Below are positions 1-7,956 of a DNA stretch of 64,000 nucleotides, piece by piece. Origin of the DNA: Flavobacterium phragmitis (GTDB taxonomy: Bacteria; Bacteroidota; Bacteroidia; Flavobacteriales; Flavobacteriaceae); the NCBI RefSeq assembly GCF_900112575.1, contig NZ_FOMH01000004.1, forward strand, positions 343,066 to 407,065. The letters run 5' to 3'. The position numbers and the translations under genes are program-made. The stretch's first letter is position 1; each line of letters starts with the position of its first letter. The notes beneath the pieces are model-generated. The model ran no database searches. It saw only the letters and a program-made list of their open reading frames with translations, and was not told the DNA's origin.

Positions 1-284
1 CAATGGACCAAATGGAAGATGTGTGGGGACTTTCGCCCGAAGTTATAAATGAATTAAAGACTCATTTTAAAGTGATAATCCCGTCAACATTAAAAAAAAT
101 AAATGTAAATGACGCTTCGTTAAAAGAATTATCACAGTTTCCATACTTCAAATATGCACTGGCAAAACAGATTGTAACGTATAGGAGTATGAACGGAAAT
201 TTTAATAATATTGAGGATTTAGCAAAAATTAAAGATTTTCCTGTTGAAAAAGCAAAAATAATTAGCCTATATTTGGAGTACTAA
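1..284 (+). CDS. Helix-hairpin-helix protein, C-terminal part (5' end outside window)
   Basis: The reading frame is open to the left edge, so only the last ~93 residues are visible; the ATG at 3 is probably internal. The segment KKINVNDASLKELSQFP followed by an LAKQIVTYR-like helix is a ComEA-type helix-hairpin-helix repeat, a fold that usually binds DNA non-specifically. A second, weaker repeat follows (FNNIEDLAKIKDFP). It ends 14 bases before the acyl-CoA dehydrogenase start, so the two may be co-transcribed. Whether it takes part in DNA uptake or is one of the unassigned Bacteroidota HhH proteins cannot be decided from this fragment. Confidence 0.75.
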   Translation, partial: MDQMEDVWGLSPEVINELKTHFKVIIPSTLKKINVNDASLKELSQFPYFKYALAKQIVTYRSMNGNFNNIEDLAKIKDFPVEKAKIISLYLEY

Positions 285-298
285 AAAGAAAGCAACTA

Positions 299-1441
299 AT
301 GAATTTTGAATATAACGAAACACAGTTAATGATTGCACAGTCTATAAAAGACTTTGCAGAAAAAAATATAAGACCTTATATAATGGAGTGGGATGAATCG
401 CAGATTTTTCCAATTCCGTTATTTAAGAAATTGGGAGAAATGGGATTTATGGGGGTTTTAGTTCCTGAAGAATATGGAGGTTCTGGTTTAGGTTATCATG
501 AATATGTTACTATAATTGAAGAAATTTCAAAAGTAGACCCATCAATAGGATTGTCAGTTGCAGCACATAATTCGTTATGTACAAATCATATTTTGACTTT
601 TGGAAACGAAGAACAAAAGAAAAAATGGCTTCCTAAATTAGCAACAGCAGAGCATATTGGGGCTTGGGGTTTGACAGAACATAATACAGGCTCCGATGCT
701 GGAGGAATGAATACGACGGCTGTAAGAGATGGTGATCATTGGGTGGTAAATGGAGCTAAAAACTTCATAACTCATGCAATCTCTGGAGATATAGCGGTTG
801 TTGTGGTGCGTACAGGGGAAAAAGGAGATTCTAAAGGAATGACGGCTTTTGTTTTTGAAAAAGGGATGAAAGGTTTTTCGTCAGGAAAGAAAGAAAATAA
901 GCTGGGAATGAGAGCCAGTGAAACTGCAGAGTTGGTTTTCGATAACTGCCGAGTTCCAGATGAAAACAGATTAGGAGAAGTTGGACAGGGATTTGTTCAG
1001 GCAATGAAAATTCTAGACGGAGGAAGGATTTCTATTGGAGCGTTATCGTTGGGTATTGCAAAAGGTGCTTACGAAGCAGCGTTAAAGTATTCAAAGGAAA
1101 GACATCAGTTCGGACAGCCGATCAGTAATTTTCAAGGGATATCCTTTAAATTGGCAGATATGGCAACGGAAATAGAGGCCTCAGAATTACTGCTTCACAA
1201 AGCGGCCTACTTGAAACAAAAACATAAAGAGGTAACTACAGCAGGAGCAATGGCGAAAATGTATGCTTCTGAAGCCTGCGTAAAAATTGCCAATGATGCC
1301 GTTCAAATTCATGGTGGCTATGGATATACTAAAGATTTTCCAGTCGAAAAATTCTACAGAGATTCTAAATTGTGTACAATAGGAGAAGGAACAACCGAAA
1401 TTCAAAAAGTAGTCATTTCTAGAAATTTATTGAAAGAATAA
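299..1441 (+). CDS. Acyl-CoA dehydrogenase
   Basis: This 380-residue FAD-dependent acyl-CoA dehydrogenase would catalyse the first alpha,beta-dehydrogenation step of fatty-acid or branched-chain acyl-CoA oxidation in the cytoplasm. The order is N-terminal helical domain, middle beta domain with GAWGLTEHNTGSDAGG (FAD/substrate contact signature), and C-terminal helical domain with QIHGGYGYTKDFPVEKFYRD. The catalytic base is expected to be Glu363 in the IGEGTTEIQ motif, the position used by short-chain and butyryl-CoA dehydrogenases. Length is normal for the family. Chain-length preference cannot be read from sequence alone. The ATG lies just after an A-rich stretch, and there is no Shine-Dalgarno. 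Confidence 0.93.
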   Translation: MNFEYNETQLMIAQSIKDFAEKNIRPYIMEWDESQIFPIPLFKKLGEMGFMGVLVPEEYGGSGLGYHEYVTIIEEISKVDPSIGLSVAAHNSLCTNHILTFGNEEQKKKWLPKLATAEHIGAWGLTEHNTGSDAGGMNTTAVRDGDHWVVNGAKNFITHAISGDIAVVVVRTGEKGDSKGMTAFVFEKGMKGFSSGKKENKLGMRASETAELVFDNCRVPDENRLGEVGQGFVQAMKILDGGRISIGALSLGIAKGAYEAALKYSKERHQFGQPISNFQGISFKLADMATEIEASELLLHKAAYLKQKHKEVTTAGAMAKMYASEACVKIANDAVQIHGGYGYTKDFPVEKFYRDSKLCTIGEGTTEIQKVVISRNLLKE

Positions 1442-1529
1442 AAATGTAGTCCATTCTCTTTTTTCTATATCCTAATTCTCTAAAGAAAAATAATTTAAAT
1501 TTTATAGCTTATAATTAATAATTAATTTT

Positions 1530-1537
1530 TACATTTG
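1530..1537 (+). promoter_or_regulatory. rpsU -7 box (TACATTTG)
   Basis: TACATTTG matches the Bacteroidota -7 consensus TAnnTTTG. I see no clear TTG at the -33 distance. Transcription would start near 1543, giving a leader of about 25 bases that is mostly the Shine-Dalgarno region of rpsU. Confidence 0.55.
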
Positions 1538-1550
1538 CAGCCTTAACGAG

Positions 1551-1558
1551 AGGAGGTG
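1551..1558 (+). promoter_or_regulatory. Strong Shine-Dalgarno of rpsU (AGGAGGTG)
   Basis: AGGAGGTG is complementary to the 3' end of 16S rRNA and sits 8 bases before the ATG at 1567. Other genes in this window have A-rich leaders without such a motif. This is therefore an unusual, gene-specific ribosome binding site; see the finding on S21 autoregulation. Confidence 0.9.
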
Positions 1559-1566
1559 TCTATATT

Positions 1567-1761
1567 ATGTTAATTATACCAATTAAAGACGGAGAAAATA
1601 TCGATAGAGCATTAAAGCGCTATAAAAGAAAATTTGATAAAACAGGAACTGTTCGTCAACTAAGAGCACGTACTGCTTTTATTAAGCCTTCTGTTATCAA
1701 AAGAGCTCAAATTCAAAAAGCTGCTTACATTCAAGGTTTGAAAGATAGCTTAGAAAGTTAA
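1567..1761 (+). CDS. rpsU: 30S ribosomal protein S21
   Basis: This 64-residue basic protein has the S21 pattern (LIIPIKDGENIDRALKRYKR near the N terminus and an Arg/Lys-rich helical remainder). S21 sits at the platform of the small subunit near the 3' end of 16S rRNA. In Flavobacterium ribosomes it is known to help bury the anti-Shine-Dalgarno sequence, which explains why most mRNAs here lack one. The gene stands alone, with its own -7 box, an exceptionally strong Shine-Dalgarno and a terminator just downstream. Confidence 0.97.
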   Translation: MLIIPIKDGENIDRALKRYKRKFDKTGTVRQLRARTAFIKPSVIKRAQIQKAAYIQGLKDSLES

Positions 1762-1785
1762 TATTTAGCTTTTCAAAAAATAATT

Positions 1786-1832
1786 ACCGTTAGTGGTCAA
1801 AATGTTTTAATTTTGATTCTAACGGTTTTTTT
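1786..1832 (+). terminator. Rho-independent terminator after rpsU
   Basis: The arms ACCGTTAG...TCAAAA and TTTTGA..CTAACGGT form a long, slightly imperfect stem followed by a run of seven T. It starts about 25 bases after the rpsU stop and closes a monocistronic unit. Confidence 0.8.
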
Positions 1833-1860
1833 GTGCTTAATACTGAGATTTTTGACTTTT

Positions 1861-2754
1861 ATGAAAACAAATAAAGAAGCTTTTGAGGATTATCTTTTGC
1901 TGGAGAAAAAATATTCTGTGCATACTGTGCAGGCTTATTTGAATGATGTTGTGTCTTTTGAATCTTTTGTTAGTGAAAGTTTTGAGCAGGAAAATATTGA
2001 TATAGTTAGTTACAGTCAGGTTAGGAGCTGGATTGTTTTTTTGGTTGATCAGGGGATTTCGAATGTGTCGATAAATAGAAAGATGGCTTCTTTGAAGGCT
2101 TTTTATAAGTTTTTGTTGAAATCCAGACAAATTGAGATTAATCCAATGTTGAAACATAAGGCTTTAAAAGTTCCGAAAGTGGTTCAGGTTCCTTTTTCTG
2201 AAAAAGAATTAAAGGATCTGTTGAGTGAAATAGATCTTCCAGTTGGTTTTGAGGAAGTGAGGGATAAGCTTATTGTGGAGATGTTTTATGTGACAGGAAT
2301 GCGTCGTGCGGAACTGATTCATTTGATGATTAAAAATGTGGATCTTTCTGCTGGTGTTATAAAAGTGTTGGGAAAGAGAAATAAAGAGCGAATTATTCCT
2401 GTTCTGCCAGTAATACTCAATCAAATTAGGGTTTATATAAAGGAAAGGGATGGTTTGGATAATGTGGTGGATTTTGATTATTTTTTTATTTCCAAAAAAG
2501 GATTAAAATTGAGTGAATCTTTTGTTTATCGTTTAATAAATTCATACTTTAGTAGGGTCTCGGAAAAGGTGAAAAAAAGTCCGCATGTGCTTCGTCATAC
2601 TTTTGCAACTCACTTATTAAATAACGGGGCAGATTTGAATTCAGTTAAAGAGTTGTTAGGGCATTCTAGTTTGGCGTCTACACAGGTTTATACTCATAAT
2701 AGTTTGGCGGAGCTTAAAAAAGTGTATAAAGGGGCGCATCCAAGAGGGGAATGA
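1861..2754 (+). CDS. xerC: Tyrosine recombinase of the XerC/XerD type
   Basis: This 297-residue site-specific recombinase is probably one half of the Xer pair that resolves chromosome dimers at dif. An N-terminal SAM-like DNA-binding domain (about 1-85) is followed by the catalytic domain. The expected residues are Arg148 (TGMRRAEL), Lys172, His242 and Arg245 (HVLRHTFATH), His268 (LLGHSS) and nucleophile Tyr277 (QVYTH). I chose the ATG at 1861 because translation from 1813 would add a hydrophobic stretch lying inside the rpsU terminator. There are no mobile-element features nearby, so a housekeeping role is likelier than a phage integrase. Whether it is the XerC or XerD partner is not certain. 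Confidence 0.85.
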   Translation: MKTNKEAFEDYLLLEKKYSVHTVQAYLNDVVSFESFVSESFEQENIDIVSYSQVRSWIVFLVDQGISNVSINRKMASLKAFYKFLLKSRQIEINPMLKHKALKVPKVVQVPFSEKELKDLLSEIDLPVGFEEVRDKLIVEMFYVTGMRRAELIHLMIKNVDLSAGVIKVLGKRNKERIIPVLPVILNQIRVYIKERDGLDNVVDFDYFFISKKGLKLSESFVYRLINSYFSRVSEKVKKSPHVLRHTFATHLLNNGADLNSVKELLGHSSLASTQVYTHNSLAELKKVYKGAHPRGE

Positions 2755-2788
2755 TAACTCTAAAATGTTAAATCCTAAAATTTGTATT

Positions 2789-3091
2789 ATGAAGGTAGAT
2801 GTTCATGCAGTTAACTTTACTGTTGACAGAAAATTGGTCGATTTTATTCAGGAAAGAATGGGTAAGTTGGAAAAATACTACGACCGAGTGGTTTCGTCAG
2901 ATGTTTTTTTGAAAGTTGAAAGAACGAGTGATAAAGAGAATAAGGTTGTGGAGATAAAGATTAATGTTCCCGGTGATGATTTTTTGGTAAAAAAACAGTG
3001 CAAAACATTTGAAGAGGCGGTTGAGCTTTCAGCAGAATCGTTAGAACGTTTACTTGTGAAAAGGAAGGAAAAAATAAGAGCACATATTTAA
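2789..3091 (+). CDS. hpf: Ribosome hibernation-promoting factor, short HPF/RaiA family
   Basis: This 100-residue protein has the beta-alpha-beta-beta-beta-alpha pattern of the HPF/YfiA family: MKVDVHAVNFTVDRKLVDFI, then the LEKYYDRVVSSDVFLKVE region and a C-terminal helix FEEAVELSAESLERLL. It binds the 30S decoding centre and silences ribosomes in slow growth. It lacks the long-HPF dimerisation domain. I placed the start at the ATG at 2789, because the upstream ATG at 2765 would add residues that do not fit the family. It lies 34 bases after the recombinase gene. Confidence 0.88.
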   Translation: MKVDVHAVNFTVDRKLVDFIQERMGKLEKYYDRVVSSDVFLKVERTSDKENKVVEIKINVPGDDFLVKKQCKTFEEAVELSAESLERLLVKRKEKIRAHI

Positions 3092-3115
3092 TTTAAATTT
3101 TTTTTGAAAAATGTT

Positions 3116-3144
3116 TTGATTAAAAGATAAAATAGCTACATTTG
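3116..3144 (+). promoter_or_regulatory. Promoter of the tRNA-tuf operon
   Basis: TTG at 3116-3118, an 18-base spacer and TACATTTG at 3137-3144 match the Bacteroidota primary sigma consensus TTG-N17-23-TAnnTTTG. The predicted start near 3150 is about 30 bases before tRNA-Thr. This is the clearest entry point for the whole translation/transcription gene block. Confidence 0.75.
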
Positions 3145-3181
3145 CAGTCCGTTAGAAATAGCGGACTTTTTTAATGCATTC

Positions 3182-3255
3182 GCCGATGTAGCTCAGCTGG
3201 CTAGAGCAGCTGATTTGTAATCAGCAGGTCGTGGGTTCGAGTCCCTCTATCGGCT
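3182..3255 (+). tRNA. tRNA-Thr (anticodon TGT)
   Basis: The acceptor arm GCCGATG pairs with TATCGGC. The anticodon stem GCTGA/TCAGC carries loop TTTGTAA with anticodon TGT at 3216-3218, and the T-loop is GTTCGAGTC. CCA is not encoded. Confidence 0.95.
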
Positions 3256-3315
3256 CGGAAAATTTCAAATGCGATTTGAAATTTGGTTCTTTAAAATAAT
3301 GGAATTTTAAAATTA

Positions 3316-3396
3316 GGGGAGATACTCAAGCGGCCAACGAGGGCAGACTGTAAATCTGCTGTGAAAACTTCGCAGGTTCGAATCCTGCTCTCCCCA
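3316..3396 (+). tRNA. tRNA-Tyr (anticodon GTA)
   Basis: The acceptor GGGGAGA pairs with TCTCCCC. The anticodon loop CTGTAAA carries GTA at 3350-3352. A long variable arm (class II) accounts for the 81-base length, as expected for tyrosine tRNA. Confidence 0.95.
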
Positions 3397-3423
3397 CAAA
3401 AAAAAAGAGGTTAAGGTTTTGGG

Positions 3424-3474
3424 TTTTAGATTTTTAAAAATCTAAAATCTAAATTCAGAAATCTAAAATCAGAA
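3424..3474 (+). repeat. AATCTAAAATC-type low-complexity palindromic repeat
   Basis: A perfect 24-base palindrome (TTTTAGATTTTT and its complement, 3424-3447) is followed by further copies of AATCTAAA/TCAGAA. It fills the gap between tRNA-Tyr and tRNA-Thr. Confidence 0.7.
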
Positions 3475-3480
3475 CTCTCT

Positions 3481-3552
3481 GCCGGTGTAGCTCAGGGGTA
3501 GAGTGCTTCCTTGGTAAGGAAGAGGTCTCGGGTTCAAATCCCGACATTGGCT
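3481..3552 (+). tRNA. tRNA-Thr (anticodon GGT)
   Basis: The acceptor GCCGGTG pairs with CATTGGC, including two G-T pairs. The anticodon stem CTTCC/GGAAG carries loop TTGGTAA with GGT at 3513-3515. It is directly upstream of tuf, as thrT is in many bacteria. Confidence 0.94.
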
Positions 3553-3607
3553 CAAGTAAGTAGGAAATTGAAAATTAATATATAACTAAGATTAAAAATT
3601 AAGTAAA

Positions 3608-4795
3608 ATGGCAAAGGAGAATTTTAATCGTTCCAAACCGCACTTAAACATAGGTACAATTGGACACGTAGATCACGGAAAAACTACATTAACTGCTGCA
3701 ATCACTAAAGTATTGTCAGATGCTGGTTACTGTCAAGCAAAATCGTTTGATCAAATCGATAACGCTCCAGAGGAGAAAGAAAGAGGTATTACTATCAATA
3801 CATCTCACGTAGAGTACGAAACGGCTAACCGTCACTACGCTCACGTTGACTGTCCAGGTCACGCGGATTACGTAAAGAACATGGTTACTGGAGCTGCTCA
3901 AATGGACGGAGCTATCTTAGTAGTTGCTGCTACAGATGGTCCAATGCCACAAACTCGTGAGCACATCCTTTTAGGACGTCAGGTTGGTATTCCAAGAATC
4001 GTTGTTTTCATGAACAAAGTGGATATGGTTGATGATGCTGAGTTGTTAGAGCTTGTTGAAATGGAAATTAGAGATTTATTATCTTTCTACGAATATGATG
4101 GAGATAATGGTCCTGTAGTTCAAGGTTCTGCTTTAGGAGGATTAAATAATGATCCAAACTGGGTACCTAAAATTATCGAATTAATGGAAGCTGTTGACAA
4201 CTGGATCGAAGAGCCAGTACGTGACGTTGCTAAACCATTCTTGATGCCAGTTGAGGACGTATTTACAATTACAGGTCGTGGAACTGTTGCTACAGGTCGT
4301 ATCGAAACTGGAGTTGCTAACACTGGAGATCCTGTTGAAATCATTGGTATGGGAGCTGAAAAATTAACTTCTACTATTACAGGAGTTGAGATGTTCCGTA
4401 AAATCCTTGATAGAGGTGAAGCTGGAGATAACGTAGGTTTATTGTTAAGAGGTATTGATAAATCAGACATCAAAAGAGGTATGGTTATCATTAAGCCAGG
4501 TTCAGTAAAACCACACTCTAAATTCAAAGCTGAGGTTTATATCTTGAAAAAAGAAGAAGGTGGACGTCACACTCCATTCCACAATAACTACCGTCCACAG
4601 TTCTACGTACGTACAACTGACGTAACAGGAGTTATTTCTTTACCAGCAGGTGTAGAGATGGTAATGCCAGGTGATAACTTAACTATTGAGGTTGCTTTAT
4701 TAAGCCCAATCGCTATGAACGTAGGTTTACGTTTCGCTATCCGTGAAGGTGGTAGAACAGTTGGTGCTGGTCAGGTTACTGAAATCGTAGAGTAA
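3608..4795 (+). CDS. tuf: Elongation factor Tu
   Basis: The 395-residue GTPase delivers aminoacyl-tRNA to the ribosome. G1 is GHVDHGKT, G3 is DCPGHADY and G4 is NKVD, followed by the two beta-barrel domains and the conserved C-terminal [13 protein letters not shown]. The length is normal. Codon use looks strongly optimised (for example many GGA/GGT, CGT and TTA codons), as in other ribosomal genes here. It lies between tRNA-Thr and tRNA-Trp in the classic tufB arrangement. Confidence 0.99.
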   Translation: MAKENFNRSKPHLNIGTIGHVDHGKTTLTAAITKVLSDAGYCQAKSFDQIDNAPEEKERGITINTSHVEYETANRHYAHVDCPGHADYVKNMVTGAAQMDGAILVVAATDGPMPQTREHILLGRQVGIPRIVVFMNKVDMVDDAELLELVEMEIRDLLSFYEYDGDNGPVVQGSALGGLNNDPNWVPKIIELMEAVDNWIEEPVRDVAKPFLMPVEDVFTITGRGTVATGRIETGVANTGDPVEIIGMGAEKLTSTITGVEMFRKILDRGEAGDNVGLLLRGIDKSDIKRGMVIIKPGSVKPHSKFKAEVYILKKEEGGRHTPFHNNYRPQFYVRTTDVTGVISLPAGVEMVMPGDNLTIEVALLSPIAMNVGLRFAIREGGRTVGAGQVTEIVE

Positions 4796-4814
4796 TTCTA
4801 TTAAAATAAATAAG

Positions 4815-4846
4815 AAGCCAGTGATTATTTTTTAATCACTGGCTTT
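4815..4846 (+). terminator. Hairpin after tuf
   Basis: AAGCCAGTGATTA and TAATCACTGGCTT form a perfect 13-bp stem with a short T-rich loop, but the T run after it is only three bases. It may be a partial terminator or an RNA processing site, because tRNA-Trp and secE follow at once. Confidence 0.7.
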
Positions 4847-4850
4847 AATT

Positions 4851-4921
4851 ACGGGCGTAGTTCAAGGGTAGAATAGCGGTCTCCAAAACCGTTGATGGGG
4901 GTTCGAATCCCTCCGCCCGTG
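4851..4921 (+). tRNA. tRNA-Trp (anticodon CCA)
   Basis: The acceptor ACGGGCG pairs with CGCCCGT. The anticodon loop CTCCAAA carries CCA at 4883-4885, and the T-loop is GTTCGAATC. It lies between tuf and secE, as in other Bacteroidota. Confidence 0.95.
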
Positions 4922-4939
4922 CAATAAAAAATATATCAA

Positions 4940-5137
4940 ATGACAAAAGTTACTAATTATTTATCAGAGGCTTTCGAAGAGTTAAAGTCAAATGTTACTT
5001 GGCCAGCTTGGGCTGAAGTACAAAAATTGACAATTGTTGTGGCTGTATTTTCGATTTTATTCGCTTTGGCAACTTGGGGAGTAGACGAATTTTTTGCAAA
5101 AGCTTTGGCTGGATTTTTTAACTGGTTAAAAGGATAA
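4940..5137 (+). CDS. secE: Preprotein translocase subunit SecE
   Basis: This 65-residue, single-span form of SecE is the clamp around SecY in the export channel. An amphipathic N-terminal helix ending in VTWPAWAEVQK (the conserved cytoplasmic hinge) leads into one membrane segment, about 28-48 (LTIVVAVFSILFALATWG). It has the short length usual outside enterobacteria. It lies 18 bases after tRNA-Trp and 10 bases before nusG. Confidence 0.96.
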   Translation: MTKVTNYLSEAFEELKSNVTWPAWAEVQKLTIVVAVFSILFALATWGVDEFFAKALAGFFNWLKG

Positions 5138-5147
5138 TTTTTTTGTG

Positions 5148-5699
5148 ATGGCAGATAATAATGTGAAAAAATGGTACGTAGTTAGAGCGGTTAGTGGTCA
5201 AGAAAATAAAGTGAAAGCTTATATCGAGACTGAGATTGCGAGATTAGGTATGGAGGATTATGTTTCTCAGGTTTTAGTTCCTACTGAAAAAGTAGTTACT
5301 GTAAAAGATGGGAAAAAATCATCTAAGGATAAAGTGTATTTTCCTGGATATGTTATGATCGAAGCTAACTTAGTTGGTGAGATTCCTCATATTATTAAGT
5401 CAATTACTAGTGTTATTGGATTTTTAGGAGAAACTAAGGGCGGAGAACCTGTTCCTTTGAGACTTTCTGAAGTAAACCGTATGTTAGGAAAAGTGGATGA
5501 ATTGGCTGTTAATACAGACACTCGTTCTATTCCATTTAGTGTTGGTGAAACGGTTAAGGTTATTGATGGACCTTTCAACGGATTTAATGGATCTGTTGAA
5601 AAAATCAATGAAGAGAAGCGTAAGCTTGAAGTAATGGTTAAGATTTTCGGAAGAAAAACTCCATTAGAATTAAGTTTTATGCAAGTAGAAAAAGTATAA
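5148..5699 (+). CDS. nusG: Transcription termination/antitermination protein NusG
   Basis: This 183-residue protein has an N-terminal NGN domain (KWYVVRAVSGQENKVKAYIE, then the FPGYVMIEANL region) and a C-terminal KOW domain (VIDGPFNGFNGSV). It binds RNA polymerase and couples it to Rho or the ribosome. The ATG at 5148 is preferred over the overlapping GTG at 5145. It is part of the secE-nusG-rplKAJL-rpoBC block. Confidence 0.97.
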   Translation: MADNNVKKWYVVRAVSGQENKVKAYIETEIARLGMEDYVSQVLVPTEKVVTVKDGKKSSKDKVYFPGYVMIEANLVGEIPHIIKSITSVIGFLGETKGGEPVPLRLSEVNRMLGKVDELAVNTDTRSIPFSVGETVKVIDGPFNGFNGSVEKINEEKRKLEVMVKIFGRKTPLELSFMQVEKV

Positions 5700-5766
5700 T
5701 TTTTTGTTACACTATAATAAACCATTGTAATCGCTTCCATTGATTACAGTGTTAAATTTTTTAAAA

Positions 5767-6204
5767 ATGGCTAAAGAAATTAGTAAGGTAGTTAAACTAC
5801 AAGTTAAGGGAGGTGCTGCGAACCCGTCGCCACCGGTTGGACCTGCTTTAGGAGCTGCTGGGGTTAACATCATGGAGTTTTGTAAGCAATTTAATGCTAG
5901 AACTCAAGATAAACCTGGCAAAATTTGTCCAGTGCAAATCACTGTGTACAAAGACAAATCATTTGATTTTGTTGTTAAGACTCCTCCAGCAGCAGTTCAG
6001 TTAATGGAAGCTGCGAAGCTAAAATCTGGTTCTGGTGAGCCTAATCGTAAAAAAGTAGCTAGCGTTACTTGGGAACAAATTAGAACTATTGCTGAAGACA
6101 AAATGCCAGACTTAAACGCTTTCACAATTGAGAAAGCTATGAGTATGGTTGCTGGAACAGCTAGATCTATGGGTATAACTGTATCAGGAGATGCTCCTTT
6201 TTAA
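5767..6204 (+). CDS. rplK: 50S ribosomal protein L11
   Basis: At 145 residues it begins [20 protein letters not shown]; the flexible proline-rich hinge [11 protein letters not shown] and the C-terminal rRNA-binding domain are intact. It forms the GTPase-associated centre with L10 and L12. The start was set at the ATG at 5767, because the upstream TTG at 5740 would add residues foreign to the family. Confidence 0.98.
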   Translation: MAKEISKVVKLQVKGGAANPSPPVGPALGAAGVNIMEFCKQFNARTQDKPGKICPVQITVYKDKSFDFVVKTPPAAVQLMEAAKLKSGSGEPNRKKVASVTWEQIRTIAEDKMPDLNAFTIEKAMSMVAGTARSMGITVSGDAPF

Positions 6205-6217
6205 TTAAGAAAAAGAA

Positions 6218-6907
6218 ATGGCAAAATTAACAAAAAAGCAAAAAGAGGCTGCTTCAAAAATTGAAAAGAACAAATTATACTCTTTAAAAGATGCTGCTGC
6301 ATTAATTAAAGTTGTTGCTTCTGCAAAATTTGATGAGTCTGTTGATATCGCAGTTCGTTTGGGTGTTGATCCAAGAAAAGCGAATCAAATGGTTAGAGGT
6401 GTAGTTACTTTACCTCACGGAACAGGAAAAGACGTTAAAGTATTAGCATTGGTTACTCCAGATAAAGAAGCTGAAGCAAGAGAAGCTGGAGCAGATCACG
6501 TTGGTCTTGACGATTACTTACAAAAAATTAAAGACGGTTGGACAGATGTTGATGTGATCATTACTATGCCTGCTGTTATGGGTAAATTAGGTCCATTAGG
6601 TCGTATTTTAGGACCTAGAGGTTTAATGCCAAACCCTAAGACAGGTACAGTTACTATGGATGTTGCTAAAGCTGTTCAAGAAGTTAAAGCTGGTAAAATT
6701 GACTTTAAGGTTGATAAAACTGGTATCGTACACGCAGGAATCGGTAAAGTTTCTTTTGGAGCTGAGCAGATTGTTGACAACGCACACGAAATTATTCAAA
6801 CATTAATAAAACTTAAACCAACTGCTGCTAAAGGTACATACATTAAAGGTATCCACCTTACAAGCACAATGAGTCCTGCTATTGCATTAGACCCAAAAGC
6901 AGTATAA
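6218..6907 (+). CDS. rplA: 50S ribosomal protein L1
   Basis: The 229-residue L1-stalk protein contains the conserved [20 protein letters not shown] loop near residues 123-142. L1 often represses its own L11-L1 operon by binding the mRNA. I could not define such a site here with confidence. The gene follows rplK by 13 bases. Confidence 0.98.
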   Translation: MAKLTKKQKEAASKIEKNKLYSLKDAAALIKVVASAKFDESVDIAVRLGVDPRKANQMVRGVVTLPHGTGKDVKVLALVTPDKEAEAREAGADHVGLDDYLQKIKDGWTDVDVIITMPAVMGKLGPLGRILGPRGLMPNPKTGTVTMDVAKAVQEVKAGKIDFKVDKTGIVHAGIGKVSFGAEQIVDNAHEIIQTLIKLKPTAAKGTYIKGIHLTSTMSPAIALDPKAV

Positions 6908-6929
6908 TTGGTAGTTAAAAATTTTTAGT

Positions 6930-7433
6930 ATGACTAGAGAAGAAAAATCAATCGCGATTGAAAATTTAACTGCGCAGTTAGCTGGTACAAATATCATTTA
7001 CATTTCTGATATTTCTGGTTTAAACGCAGAGACAACTTCAAACTTACGTAGAGCTTGTTTCAAAGCAGGTATCAAATTAGAAGTTGTAAAGAACACTTTG
7101 CTTGCAAAAGCAATGGAAGCTTCTGATAATGATTATGGTGATTTACCTACAGTTTTATCAGGTAACAGTGCTATCTTCATTTCTGATGTTGCTAACGCAC
7201 CTGGAAAAATTATCAAAGATTTCCGTAAGAAATCTGATAAACCAGTTTTAAAAGGAGCTTACATCAATTCTGAAGTATATATTGGGGATAACCAATTAGA
7301 TGCATTGGCTACAATTAAATCTAAAGAAGAGCTTATCGGAGAAATCATTGGATTGTTACAATCTCCAGCTCAAAGAATTATTTCTGCTTTACAAAACAAA
7401 TTCGCAGGAAGCGAAGAAGAAGGAGCAGAGTAA
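6930..7433 (+). CDS. rplJ: 50S ribosomal protein L10
   Basis: The 167-residue stalk-base protein anchors L12 dimers. The N-terminal rRNA-binding part (TREEKSIAIENLTAQL, RRACFKAGIKLEVVKNTLL) and the C-terminal L12-binding helix are present. The C terminus is acidic (GSEEEGAE). It is 22 bases after rplA. L10-L12 autoregulation through the leader is common, but I did not identify a specific leader structure. Confidence 0.97.
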   Translation: MTREEKSIAIENLTAQLAGTNIIYISDISGLNAETTSNLRRACFKAGIKLEVVKNTLLAKAMEASDNDYGDLPTVLSGNSAIFISDVANAPGKIIKDFRKKSDKPVLKGAYINSEVYIGDNQLDALATIKSKEELIGEIIGLLQSPAQRIISALQNKFAGSEEEGAE

Positions 7434-7441
7434 TTATCAAC

Positions 7442-7463
7442 GTAGGAAAGAATACTTTCTTAC
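7442..7463 (+). other. rplJ-rplL intergenic hairpin
   Basis: GTAGGAAAG and CTTTCTTAC form a 9-bp stem with a 4-base loop and no T run. Its position suggests RNA processing or differential expression of L12 rather than termination; this is inference. Confidence 0.4.
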
Positions 7464-7526
7464 TGCTTAATTAGCGCACAATAAATAAATTATATTTTTT
7501 ACAAATCATTTTAAACGATAGAAAAA

Positions 7527-7898
7527 ATGGCAGATTTGAAACAATTCGCAGAACAATTAGTTAACTTAACAGTTAAAGAAGTTAACGAATTAGCAACAAT
7601 ATTAAAAGACGAGTATGGTATCGAGCCTGCTGCTGCAGCTGTAGTAGTTGCTGCTGGTGGTGGAGACGGTGCTGCTGAAGAAGCACAAACTGAATTTACA
7701 GTTGTATTGAAAGATGCAGGAGCTTCTAAATTAGCTGTTGTAAAATTAGTTAAAGAATTAACTGGTTTAGGTCTTAAAGAAGCTAAAGACGTAGTTGACG
7801 GTGCACCAAGCAACGTTAAAGAAGGTGTTTCTAAAGAAGAGGCTGAAGGTCTTAAAAAATCTTTAGAAGAGGCTGGAGCTACTGTTGAGCTTAAATAA
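7527..7898 (+). CDS. rplL: 50S ribosomal protein L7/L12
   Basis: At 123 residues it has an N-terminal dimerisation domain, an Ala/Gly-rich hinge (about 38-53, [14 protein letters not shown]) and a C-terminal factor-binding domain (KTxx-like [25 protein letters not shown]). It recruits translation GTPases as the multi-copy stalk. The leader ACGATAGAAAAAATG is A-rich without a Shine-Dalgarno. Confidence 0.98.
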   Translation: MADLKQFAEQLVNLTVKEVNELATILKDEYGIEPAAAAVVVAAGGGDGAAEEAQTEFTVVLKDAGASKLAVVKLVKELTGLGLKEAKDVVDGAPSNVKEGVSKEEAEGLKKSLEEAGATVELK

Positions 7899-7919
7899 TT
7901 AAACTCAGTTTAAGAACTA

Positions 7920-7956
7920 GGTTTAGGTCTTGAGTTAACACTCAAAGGCCTAAACC
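7920..7956 (+). terminator. Attenuator-like hairpin between rplL and rpoB
   Basis: GGTTTAGGTCTTGAGT pairs with ACTCAAAGGCCTAAACC over about 16 bp with a short loop, followed by ATTTTT. The weak T tract suits a partial terminator that lowers rpoBC expression relative to ribosomal proteins, as known for this operon in other bacteria. Confidence 0.6.

Noticed and set aside
1813..1860. An upstream start for the recombinase that adds MILTVFLCLILRFLTF
   Set aside because: This stretch overlaps the rpsU terminator stem and is an untypical hydrophobic lead; the ATG at 1861 fits the family start.
1861..2754. The tyrosine recombinase as a phage or genomic-island integrase
   Set aside because: It lies between rpsU and a ribosome hibernation gene, has the compact Xer size, and no attachment sites or mobile genes are nearby, despite tRNA genes about 400 bases downstream.
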